Of a stretch of DNA of 64,000 bases, positions 1 through 7,839 are shown one piece after another. The position numbers and the translations under genes are program-made. Source of the DNA: an uncultured Lacinutrix sp. (GTDB lineage Bacteria > Bacteroidota > Bacteroidia > Flavobacteriales > Flavobacteriaceae). Positions within the stretch are counted from its first letter, which is position 1. Every line of letters starts with the position of its first letter. The stretch covers positions 372,001 to 436,000 of the forward strand of contig NZ_CANMRQ010000002.1 of NCBI RefSeq assembly GCF_947500325.1, given 5' to 3'. Below the pieces are notes generated by a model. That model was not told the origin of the DNA, did no database searches, and saw nothing but the letters and a program-made list of their open reading frames with translations.

Positions 1-1
1 C

Positions 2-1573
2 TATACCTTAAAAAAAGGATTAAGAACGATAGAATTAGTGACAGAAAAAGATAGTATTGGTGAATCATTCTATTTTAAAGTAAATGATATACCAGTATAT
101 GCAAAAGGAGCTAATTATATTCCGCAACATAGCTTTCAAAATCAAGTAAAAATAGAAGATTATAAACGTATTTTGGGAGATGCTGTAGACGCTAATATGA
201 ATATGCTTCGTGTTTGGGGTGGCGGCATTTATGAAGACGATATATTTTATGAGTTGTGTGATGAAAAAGGTATTATGGTTTGGCAAGATTTTATGTTTGC
301 ATGCGCTATGTATCCAGGAGATGATAATTATCTAGAAAATGTAAAACAAGAAGCTATTGATAATGTAAAACGTCTAAGAAACCATAGTTCTATAGCTTTA
401 TGGTGTGGTAATAATGAAAATAATGAAGCTTGGCATCGTTGGGGATGGCAAACAGGAAGAAGTGAAGATGAAAAAAACGAAATATGGGGTAATTATCTTA
501 AGTTGTTTGACACGCTTTTACCGCAAGTTGTAAACGATTATCATAACGAGATAGACTATTGGGAAAGTTCACCAAGATATGGAAGAGGAAATCCTTTATA
601 TAAAACCGAAGGAGATGCCCACGATTGGTGGATTTGGCATGACGAATATCCTTTTGAACATTTACAGGATGCTGTGCCTCGTTTTATGAGTGAGTTTGGA
701 TTTCAAGCGTTTCCAAGTTATGAAGCTATAAAATATATTAACGGTAACGAAAGTACTTCGGTATCTTCTAAGGCTTTCGATACGCATCAAAAACACCCAA
801 GAGGTTATTCTATTATAAAAAACTATATGGAACGTGATTACCCTGTGCCAGATAATGATGAAGATTATGTCTATATGAGTCAACTAATGCAAGCTAATGG
901 AATGGTAATGGGTTTTGAGGCGCAACGCCGTGCTAAACCATATAATATGGGCACATTGTATTGGCAACTTAATGATTGTTGGCCTGTAATATCATGGTCT
1001 AGTATAGATTTCTTAGGAAATTGGAAAGCAATGCATTATAAAACAAAGAAAGCTTTTGAAGATGTTTTAATTTCTTCAAGAGTGGTTAATGATACTTTAA
1101 ATGTTTACTTAATTAATGATGATTTAGAGTCGTATAAAGGAGATTTAAAACTTAAAATAATAGATTTTAACGGTAATCTTTTACATGAAGTCTCTAAGCC
1201 AATAGATGTAGAAGCAGATAGTAGTGAGATAAAATATAAATTAGATATTACAAGGTTTAATAAAGATGAAGTTGTTGTAATCTCAACATTTAAAGATGAG
1301 ATTTCTCTTTTTTATCTAGGTAAGTATAAGGCATTAAAACTTCAAAAGGGAGATATTAAACAAACTGTAACAAAAACAGATGATGGTTTTTCTATTGAAT
1401 TATCAAGTAAAATACTTCAAAAAGACGTGTTTTTAATTTCAGAAGCAAAAGGTCATTTTAGTGATAATTTTTTCGATATACTACCTAATGAAACAAAAGT
1501 GATAGAGTTTAAAAGTAAGGCAAACGAAATTAAAGATTTTCGTATAAAAACCTTTAACAATTTAGTAAGATAA
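2..1573 (+). CDS. Beta-mannosidase, GH2 family (5' end outside window)
   Basis: This is the C-terminal part of a GH2 exo-beta-mannosidase, which removes terminal beta-mannose from manno-oligosaccharides or N-glycan cores. The frame is open from the first bases, and the residues before the first possible start (a GTG at 38) read YTLKKGLRTIEL, a typical GH2 strand entering the catalytic domain, so the true start lies upstream. The TIM barrel shows the acid/base Glu in WCGNNENNEAW (codon 416-418) and the nucleophile Glu in MSEFGFQAFP (codon 692-694). The motif WQLNDCWPVISW near 960-1010 is also typical of the mannosidase branch of GH2. A beta-sandwich-like tail follows. The signal peptide, if any, is not visible, so the compartment is unknown. 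The family call is firm. Substrate within the family is inferred. Confidence 0.9.
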   Translation, partial: YTLKKGLRTIELVTEKDSIGESFYFKVNDIPVYAKGANYIPQHSFQNQVKIEDYKRILGDAVDANMNMLRVWGGGIYEDDIFYELCDEKGIMVWQDFMFACAMYPGDDNYLENVKQEAIDNVKRLRNHSSIALWCGNNENNEAWHRWGWQTGRSEDEKNEIWGNYLKLFDTLLPQVVNDYHNEIDYWESSPRYGRGNPLYKTEGDAHDWWIWHDEYPFEHLQDAVPRFMSEFGFQAFPSYEAIKYINGNESTSVSSKAFDTHQKHPRGYSIIKNYMERDYPVPDNDEDYVYMSQLMQANGMVMGFEAQRRAKPYNMGTLYWQLNDCWPVISWSSIDFLGNWKAMHYKTKKAFEDVLISSRVVNDTLNVYLINDDLESYKGDLKLKIIDFNGNLLHEVSKPIDVEADSSEIKYKLDITRFNKDEVVVISTFKDEISLFYLGKYKALKLQKGDIKQTVTKTDDGFSIELSSKILQKDVFLISEAKGHFSDNFFDILPNETKVIEFKSKANEIKDFRIKTFNNLVR

Positions 1574-1616
1574 AACAGTCTGTAAATGGTTAATTTTGAT
1601 AAAAATTAATTTATCT

Positions 1617-2858
1617 ATGATTCGGTTAATTATCTTCATTGTCATTTTTGTTATTATAGATATATATGCTTATCAGGCATTTAGAACGCTATTTAAATAC
1701 CAATGGTTACCTTGGGTTTATTTTATACTATCTATAGCTGTTTATAGTTATTTTACTTATGTGTTTTTAAATTATGATCGAAGTGTTGGTCAAACGAGTA
1801 AAACACTTTGGGCAATGGGATTGTTTTTATTGTCGTTTATTCCAAAACTAGTCGTGTTTTTTGTGATGTTTGGTGAAGATATTATTAGACTTCTAGTTGG
1901 TGGTTATAATTATATTACAGATAATTTTTTCTCTGGAACTTCTGAAAAGTATTTACCTAGTAGAAGACAGTTTGTTAGTAAAATAGCTTTAGGTATAGCT
2001 GCTATGCCATTAGCTTCTTTACTTTATGGTATGTATAAAGGACGCTATAATTATAAAGTACTAAAGTATACGCTACATTTTGAAGATTTACCAAAAGCAT
2101 TTGATGGTTTTAAATTAACTCAAATAAGTGATATTCATTCTGGGAGCTTTGATAATAAAGAAAAAATTGAATACGCAATAGATTTAATAAATGAACAAGA
2201 AACGGATGTAATATTATTTACTGGAGATATTGTTAATACTAAAGCGGAAGAAATGGACCCATGGATTGATACTTTTAAACGTATTAAAAACCCAAAATTT
2301 GGGAAGCATTCTGTATTAGGAAACCATGATTATGGAGAGTATGCCTCTTGGCCATCAAAAGAAGCAAAACAAGCTAATTTTGAAGCTATAAAAAATATTC
2401 ATAATAAAATAGATTTTAATTTATTGTTGAATGAAAATACATTCCTTGAGAAAGATGGAGAACGTATTGCTTTAGTGGGCGTAGAGAATTGGGGTAAGAG
2501 TTTTAAAAAAGCTGGCGATTTAGATAAAGCGATAGCTTCTGTTTCTAGTGAAGATTTTAAAATATTAATGAGTCATGATCCTTCGCACTGGGAATATGAA
2601 GTTAAGTCTCATAAAGAACACTTTCACTTAACATTAAGCGGACATACACATGGTCTTCAATTTGGTATAGAAATACCAGGTTTCTTTAAATGGAGTCCAG
2701 TACAATATGTCTATAAGCAATGGGCTGGATTATATAATGAGGCAAGTCAATACATAAATGTAAATAGAGGTTTTGGTTATCATGCTTATCCTGGACGTGT
2801 AGGTATTTGGCCAGAAATTACTGTTATAGAGCTTAAAAAAGGCGCGAAAGTTGCTTAA
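1617..2858 (+). CDS. Membrane-anchored metallophosphoesterase
   Basis: A calcineurin-like metallophosphoesterase with a membrane-embedded N-terminus of about 110 residues (three to four hydrophobic segments), followed by an SRRQFVSK stretch, another hydrophobic segment and the catalytic domain. All metal-site motifs are present in order: SDIHSG, TGDIVN, GNHDYGEY, SHDPSHW and GHTHGLQFG. This matches the YkuE/YaeI-like group, whose characterised members act on UDP-sugar or lipid-linked phosphates; the substrate here is unknown. The frame can be extended to a TTG at 1596, but ATG at 1617 gives a normal hydrophobic N-terminus and TTG starts are uncommon in this phylum, so I chose 1617. The gene starts about 45 bases after the mannosidase stop. 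Confidence 0.88.
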   Translation: MIRLIIFIVIFVIIDIYAYQAFRTLFKYQWLPWVYFILSIAVYSYFTYVFLNYDRSVGQTSKTLWAMGLFLLSFIPKLVVFFVMFGEDIIRLLVGGYNYITDNFFSGTSEKYLPSRRQFVSKIALGIAAMPLASLLYGMYKGRYNYKVLKYTLHFEDLPKAFDGFKLTQISDIHSGSFDNKEKIEYAIDLINEQETDVILFTGDIVNTKAEEMDPWIDTFKRIKNPKFGKHSVLGNHDYGEYASWPSKEAKQANFEAIKNIHNKIDFNLLLNENTFLEKDGERIALVGVENWGKSFKKAGDLDKAIASVSSEDFKILMSHDPSHWEYEVKSHKEHFHLTLSGHTHGLQFGIEIPGFFKWSPVQYVYKQWAGLYNEASQYINVNRGFGYHAYPGRVGIWPEITVIELKKGAKVA

Positions 2859-2934
2859 AATGAACTGGATAAATCTATAAGTTGTTAAAAAATTGTAGAT
2901 TTACAATAACAAGTTTGAACTAATACTTTAAATA

Positions 2935-3231
2935 ATGTCAAAATTTGGAGAATTAATCGATGTAAACATTCCTGTTTTATTAGATTTTTTTACAGAATGG
3001 AATGAGCAATCTACCGCAATGCATCCAGTACTTAGGGATGTTGCTGCTGCGCTTGGAGATAAGGCTAAAGTAATTAAGATTGATGTTGATAAAAATAAAG
3101 AGTTATCTGAGGCGCTGAGAGTAAAAGGTTTGCCAACACTTATTATATATAAAAATGGTGAAATGAAATGGCGCCAAAGTGGTGAGCAAGATGCTAATAC
3201 TTTAATAGCTTTAGTGCAGTCTTATTACTAA
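2935..3231 (+). CDS. Thioredoxin-fold protein lacking the active-site cysteines
   Basis: A 98-residue single thioredoxin fold. The beta-sheet core and the cis-proline segment (GLPTLIIYKNGE) are well kept, and the region ahead of the active site (VLLDFFTEW) is canonical. Where thioredoxins have WCGPC, this protein has WNEQS, and no cysteine occurs anywhere in it, so it cannot act as a disulfide reductase. Length is that of an ordinary thioredoxin, so nothing is truncated. It may act as a redox-inactive binding or chaperone-like protein; that is inference. Its stop overlaps the end of the convergent deacetylase gene by four bases. Confidence 0.88.
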   Translation: MSKFGELIDVNIPVLLDFFTEWNEQSTAMHPVLRDVAAALGDKAKVIKIDVDKNKELSEALRVKGLPTLIIYKNGEMKWRQSGEQDANTLIALVQSYY

Positions 3232-3872
3232 GTTTTAATTGCTTCAAATGTATAGTTTTTATTACTAAAGTGTTCTAGGAATTTTGGTAATGAATACATC
3301 ATGTTTTTAGATGCTTTTACGCTGTCATGAAACACAATAATATTTCCTTTTTTTGTTCTTGAAATAGCGTTTTTTAAACATTGCTCTTTAGAGACCTCTT
3401 TTTCCCAATCGAAAGTAATAACGCTCCACATAATTATTTTATAACCAAGCTTAATTAATGCTTTTCCTTGACTATTTTTAATCTTGCCAAACGGCGGACG
3501 AAATAAATTGACTGTACCTTTTTCTAATTGACTATTTATAGCTTTCTCAGCTTGAATTACATTTTCTATGTAACTTTTAGTTTCTGTTTTCCAGCCTATT
3601 ATATGGTCATGAGTATGGTTGCCAATACTATGGCCATTAGCTAGTATGTTTTTAAATATTTCTGGGTGTTTTATAACATTATTACCAATACAAAAAAAAG
3701 TAGCTCGGGCATTATATTTTTTTAAAGTGTCTAGTGTCCATTGGGTAATTTCCGGTGTTGGTCCGTCATCAAAAGTGAGATAGATAACTTTATCTTTAGA
3801 CGAAAAATCCCAAACATAGTTTGGGAAAATTCGCGTTATAAATTTAGGTATTTTAACAGGAATAAAACGCAT
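3228..3872 (-). CDS. Polysaccharide deacetylase (NodB/CE4 domain)
   Basis: A CE4 esterase-like deacetylase of 214 residues, little more than the bare NodB domain. The catalytic base and metal Asp pair is in LTFDDGP (D35, D36), and the metal histidines are in HSIGNHTHDH (H86 and H90). The later RPPFGK and HDS segments (motifs 3 and 5) are also present. Such enzymes remove N- or O-acetyl groups from cell-wall or surface polysaccharides. No clear signal peptide is visible, only a short basic-hydrophobic N-terminus. It lies three bases downstream of the GT117/DUF2723 gene on the same strand, so the two are very likely co-transcribed and may modify the same surface glycan. Confidence 0.88.
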   Translation of the reverse strand: MRFIPVKIPKFITRIFPNYVWDFSSKDKVIYLTFDDGPTPEITQWTLDTLKKYNARATFFCIGNNVIKHPEIFKNILANGHSIGNHTHDHIIGWKTETKSYIENVIQAEKAINSQLEKGTVNLFRPPFGKIKNSQGKALIKLGYKIIMWSVITFDWEKEVSKEQCLKNAISRTKKGNIIVFHDSVKASKNMMYSLPKFLEHFSNKNYTFEAIKT

Positions 3873-3875
3873 GCT

Positions 3876-6800
3876 TTATTCTTCAGGTTCTACAACTGGA
3901 ATGCTACTATCTCTATTGATATCGCGATCTTCTATCATATCTGGTCTTTCCATTTCTTCTCGTTTAGGAAAAAGATCATCAAAAAGACTTTCATAATTAC
4001 CAAATACCTTAAATTCTTTTTCTGCAAAGTCTTCATCGTATTCAACTAGAACTATTATTAATGCTCTATAACGCTCTAAATCTGTAATAATGTTTTCACC
4101 ATTTTTAAATTGATTTTCACGAGTAAGCTCACTATAATATTTTAGATTTTCTTGATATTTTACAGCAACATCCTTAAAAAGTTGTCTGGCTTTATCTTTA
4201 GCATTAGCTTCGTAATAACCACTAATATATGGTTCTAATAACGTGTAATAGCCAAATTTATCTACAGGCATGTTTTCCATTGCTATGTCTGCAACTTCTT
4301 CAGCTTTGTCTAATTTCTTTTCATTAATTAAAGCTTCCATTAAGCGTGCTAAATTACCTCTGTAAGTAATAGAATTTTTACGTGTTTCTGGATCGTGATA
4401 AATATTGTCACTACCACTATTTCCCCAATCCCAGGTTTTAACTTTTTCATACATTAGGTCACTATCTACTCTACCCATATCAAAAGGGTTTGCACGTTCT
4501 ACAGGTGTTTTAATAGGTACTAATTTATAACACATACCATCAAGTTGCAGGTAATCTTTCATCCAGATATAATCATCTTCACCAAAGGCACCACCAGTAA
4601 AGTATAATGGGCGTTCCCAATTATTATTGGCAACGATATCTAGCATTAATAAACGTTGTTTATATATAGCGCTTTCATCTATTTTTATATCAATAAAATC
4701 TACAATTTCATCAGCATCTTTTTCTTTTACTAATCCATTTCTAAGGACTTCTGCTTTATTTACAGGTACTCTAATGTTTTCAACAGGGAAATAATTAGTA
4801 TTTAATAGTTGCGAAGGGTATTGTGACTCATCTTCACCTTGCAATTGAATAATACGCTTAAATTTTGTTTTTGGATTATCGCTCGATACAAAATCCATAA
4901 ATTCTTTAATCGTTAATGTATCACGACTAAATGTTGGTTTGTATTCTTCGGTTTTAGGGTCGTGATAACTGGTTCTCTTCATGATATATTCACGTGTACC
5001 TTTCTTGTATTGATAATGGGTAAGCTGCGATGGTATAGGATCACTTTCGTAAGCTTTACGTTTCATTTGGTCTATATACCAATCGGTTTGAAATAAACTG
5101 GTGTTTACTACCCGAACATCGGTTCTATAGTTTTCAATTTCTTGGGCATACCATAAAGCAAAGGTATCATTATCTCCTATAGAGAATAGAATGGCATTCT
5201 CTGCACAGGAATCAAGATATTTTTTTGCCATTGCTAGTGCAGTATACTTATTAGATCTATCGTGGTCATCCCAATTGTTTGCAATTAAAACTCCAGGTAC
5301 TAATAGTAAACAGACCAAAGCTATAGCGGGAGCTAATAACTTCCCTTTTACTTTTGTTCTAAGGACATCAAAAATTGCATAAACACCAAAACCAATCCAG
5401 ATGGCGAATACATAAAAAGAACCTACAACAGAGTAGTCACGTTCACGAGGCTCAAATGGTCTTACGTTTGTATATACTTGTATCGCTAAACCTGTAAATA
5501 GGAAAAAGACGAGTAAGACCCAAAATAGTTTTTTATCCTTATTAAATAGGAAAAGCAAACCAATAAGTCCTAGAATTAGAGGCAGGAAATAGTATGTGTT
5601 TCTTGCTTTGTTATCCTTTACATCACTAGGTAAATTATCTTGAGATTGTCCTAGATGTAATGAGTCAAATGCGTTAATACCACTAATCCAGTTACCATGA
5701 TTGTTATATTCACCTTGAATATCGTCTTGCCTTCCAGTAAAATTCCACATAAAATAACGCCAATACATATAGCCTAGTTGGAACTCTAATAAGTAAGATA
5801 TGTTGCTTCCTAAAGATGGCTTTTTTACATTAAGGTATTGTTGCCCATATTGTTTTAAGAAATTATGATACCCTTTGTAATCAACATTACGTTTAGCTAC
5901 TTCATTTTTAAACTGCTTTATTAGCGCAATCTCTTTTTGTATTCTTGTATTAAGATAAAGATTTAGTTTGTCTCCATATTGAGCCATAAAACGATCATAT
6001 TCCGTTTCAGTTAACTGGTTGCTTTGGTATTTGGTTACAAAATCTGCTATTTTCTTTTCTGTAAAAGGGTCAACAATGTATTCGTCTTTTAAGCTAAAAT
6101 CTAAAAAACCAGAAAAGAGCATATAGTTTTCTGCATTTTCACCACTCCACATTCTTGGTAAAATAGCCGCTTGTTCACTATTAAAGTTTTGATTTGCGTT
6201 TTTATAATCATTAACTATAACATATTTTCCTAAAGCCTCATCCTTTTCATATTTAGGTTTATCATCTATGTAGGGTTTATCTTCATCTAATCCAGAATAT
6301 TGATCTGTAAATAAAGGTCCATAAAACAAGTGTGTCTCTGGATATTGCTCTAGGTTATAATACGCTAATAACTCTCTTGCGCTTGATGGGTTATTTTCGT
6401 TAACTACCACATTAGCATTCGCTCGAATAGGTAACATTATCCATGAAGAAAAACCAATAACAACAAAAGTAATACATAAAATACCTGTGTTTATATGCTT
6501 GTAACCTTTTTTTCTAGTATAATTTAAACTAAAATAGATAGCTGCAATTAATAATAACCCTGCGATTATAGAGCCAGAATTAAATGGTAAACCTATAGAG
6601 TTAACAAAGAAAATTTCTAATACACTAAAGAACCTTAAGATGTTTGGCGCTAGTAATTTGAAAATGAATAATAATATAGCTATAGAAACAACATTTGCAA
6701 TTATAAAATTAGCAATGGTAACAGTCTTATAATTCTTAAAATAATAAATTAACCCAATAGCAGGGATTGTTAATAACCCCATAAAGTGTACACCAAAAGA

Positions 6801-7358
6801 TAATCCAATTACAAAGGCTATTAATACTAGCCATTTATTGCCTCTAGGTTTGTGCATGTCTTTTTCCCAACGTAAGGCTAAATAAAATAAGATAGCCATA
6901 ATTAATGTAGCCATGGCATAAACTTCAGTCTCGACAGCATTAAACCAAAAAGAATCTGTAAAGGCAAAAGCCAAACTTCCTACAAAAGCACTACCTAAAA
7001 TAGCTTGTGTTTTTCTATCTGAATAGGCTTCATCTCCAACCATTTTTTGTAGTAGTAATGAAATACTCCAAAACATGAATAAAATAGTAAAAGCACTACT
7101 AACTGCACTTACCATATTAAGCATGAGTCCAATATATTGAGGTTCTATTGCTAATGTTGAGAACATAGCACCTAACATTTGAAATAAGGGCGCCCCAGGT
7201 GGATGACCAACTTGTAGTTTAGCTGAGGTTAAAATGTATTCGCCAGCATCCCAATAACTAACAGTAGGTTCTACTGTTAAACTGTATGTAATTAATGCTA
7301 TTAAAAAAGCGAACCAACCTAGAATGTTGTTCCATTTTTTAAAGTTGATTGAAGTCAT
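3876..7358 (-). CDS. DUF2723 / GT117-family multi-pass membrane protein
   Basis: An 1160-residue integral membrane protein. The N-terminal third carries about ten or more hydrophobic helices and the family hallmark: an acidic loop (SYWDAGEYILTSAKL) directly followed by QVGHPPGAPLF. A long soluble segment, a second group of helices (near residues 600-700) and a large hydrophilic C-terminal region with helical-repeat character follow. DUF2723 is now classed as glycosyltransferase family 117, with a fold like PMT/oligosaccharyltransferases using polyprenyl-linked sugars; target glycan and acceptor are unknown. It is the first gene of a likely two-gene unit with the deacetylase. Length fits the family. 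Family call is firm, reaction inferred. Confidence 0.87.
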   Translation of the reverse strand: MTSINFKKWNNILGWFAFLIALITYSLTVEPTVSYWDAGEYILTSAKLQVGHPPGAPLFQMLGAMFSTLAIEPQYIGLMLNMVSAVSSAFTILFMFWSISLLLQKMVGDEAYSDRKTQAILGSAFVGSLAFAFTDSFWFNAVETEVYAMATLIMAILFYLALRWEKDMHKPRGNKWLVLIAFVIGLSFGVHFMGLLTIPAIGLIYYFKNYKTVTIANFIIANVVSIAILLFIFKLLAPNILRFFSVLEIFFVNSIGLPFNSGSIIAGLLLIAAIYFSLNYTRKKGYKHINTGILCITFVVIGFSSWIMLPIRANANVVVNENNPSSARELLAYYNLEQYPETHLFYGPLFTDQYSGLDEDKPYIDDKPKYEKDEALGKYVIVNDYKNANQNFNSEQAAILPRMWSGENAENYMLFSGFLDFSLKDEYIVDPFTEKKIADFVTKYQSNQLTETEYDRFMAQYGDKLNLYLNTRIQKEIALIKQFKNEVAKRNVDYKGYHNFLKQYGQQYLNVKKPSLGSNISYLLEFQLGYMYWRYFMWNFTGRQDDIQGEYNNHGNWISGINAFDSLHLGQSQDNLPSDVKDNKARNTYYFLPLILGLIGLLFLFNKDKKLFWVLLVFFLFTGLAIQVYTNVRPFEPRERDYSVVGSFYVFAIWIGFGVYAIFDVLRTKVKGKLLAPAIALVCLLLVPGVLIANNWDDHDRSNKYTALAMAKKYLDSCAENAILFSIGDNDTFALWYAQEIENYRTDVRVVNTSLFQTDWYIDQMKRKAYESDPIPSQLTHYQYKKGTREYIMKRTSYHDPKTEEYKPTFSRDTLTIKEFMDFVSSDNPKTKFKRIIQLQGEDESQYPSQLLNTNYFPVENIRVPVNKAEVLRNGLVKEKDADEIVDFIDIKIDESAIYKQRLLMLDIVANNNWERPLYFTGGAFGEDDYIWMKDYLQLDGMCYKLVPIKTPVERANPFDMGRVDSDLMYEKVKTWDWGNSGSDNIYHDPETRKNSITYRGNLARLMEALINEKKLDKAEEVADIAMENMPVDKFGYYTLLEPYISGYYEANAKDKARQLFKDVAVKYQENLKYYSELTRENQFKNGENIITDLERYRALIIVLVEYDEDFAEKEFKVFGNYESLFDDLFPKREEMERPDMIEDRDINRDSSIPVVEPEE

Positions 7359-7605
7359 ATATGGTATATTTAATACTATGGCGAATTTACTAATAAATAT
7401 GAAATGAGCATAACAATTAAATTTCTAGCATGAAAAAGATTGTAATTCGAATTCCATTCAACAAAATAAAGGAAATAAAGATGAACAGATAAAATGAAAA
7501 TGCTAAATTTTTCTTAACTAAAAAGTTGTTATGCTGTCTTAATTAAGGTGTTAAACGTGGTTTTTTAATTAAGAGTATATTTTTATGTTTTTTTATTGAA
7601 AAATA

Positions 7606-7636
7606 TTTGCTCAAATAAAACTTTGTTTTAAATTTG
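7606..7636 (+). promoter_or_regulatory. Bacteroidota-type promoter of tRNA-Gln
   Basis: TTTG at 7606-7609 and TAAATTTG at 7629-7636 are separated by exactly 19 bases. This fits the Bacteroidota primary sigma consensus (-33 TTTG, -7 TAnnTTTG) perfectly. The expected transcription start lies about ten bases before the tRNA. Confidence 0.8.
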
Positions 7637-7653
7637 CAACCTGTTAGAAACAC

Positions 7654-7726
7654 TGGCCCATGGTGTAACTGGCAACACGTCGGTTTTTGGTACCGAAGAG
7701 TCTAGGTTCGAGCCCTAGTGGGCCAA
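7654..7726 (+). tRNA. tRNA-Gln (anticodon TTG)
   Basis: A 73-base cloverleaf. The acceptor stem TGGCCCA (7654-7660) pairs with TGGGCCA (7719-7725), with discriminator A at 7726. The D stem is GTGT/ACAC. The anticodon stem TCGGT/ACCGA carries the loop TTTTGGT, giving anticodon TTG, which reads CAA/CAG. The T arm is CTAGG-TTCGAGC-CCTAG. The 3' CCA is not encoded. It has its own promoter and terminator and is a stand-alone transcription unit. Confidence 0.96.
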
Positions 7727-7733
7727 CAAAATT

Positions 7734-7766
7734 AATCCTAATTCAAATTGAATTAGGATTTTTTGT
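7734..7766 (+). terminator. Rho-independent terminator of tRNA-Gln
   Basis: A perfect 11-bp stem (7734-7744 with 7750-7760) around a five-base loop is followed immediately by a T run. It sits eight bases after the tRNA. Confidence 0.85.
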
Positions 7767-7774
7767 TTTTAAGA

Positions 7775-7806
7775 ATAAAAAAAGCTTCTCACATTGAGAA
7801 GCTTTT
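7775..7806 (-). terminator. Terminator of the GH13/sus operon
   Basis: Stem AAAGCTTCTC (7781-7790) pairs with GAGAAGCTTT (7796-7805). Read on the minus strand the hairpin is followed by seven T residues. It lies about 35 bases past the stop codon of the GH13 gene and closes the minus-strand starch operon. Confidence 0.82.
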
Positions 7807-7839
7807 CTGTTTTCAGATATACATCCTACAATAATTAGA

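Noticed and set aside
1596-1616. TTG start for the metallophosphoesterase
   Set aside because: ATG at 1617 gives a better N-terminus, and TTG starts are uncommon in this phylum.
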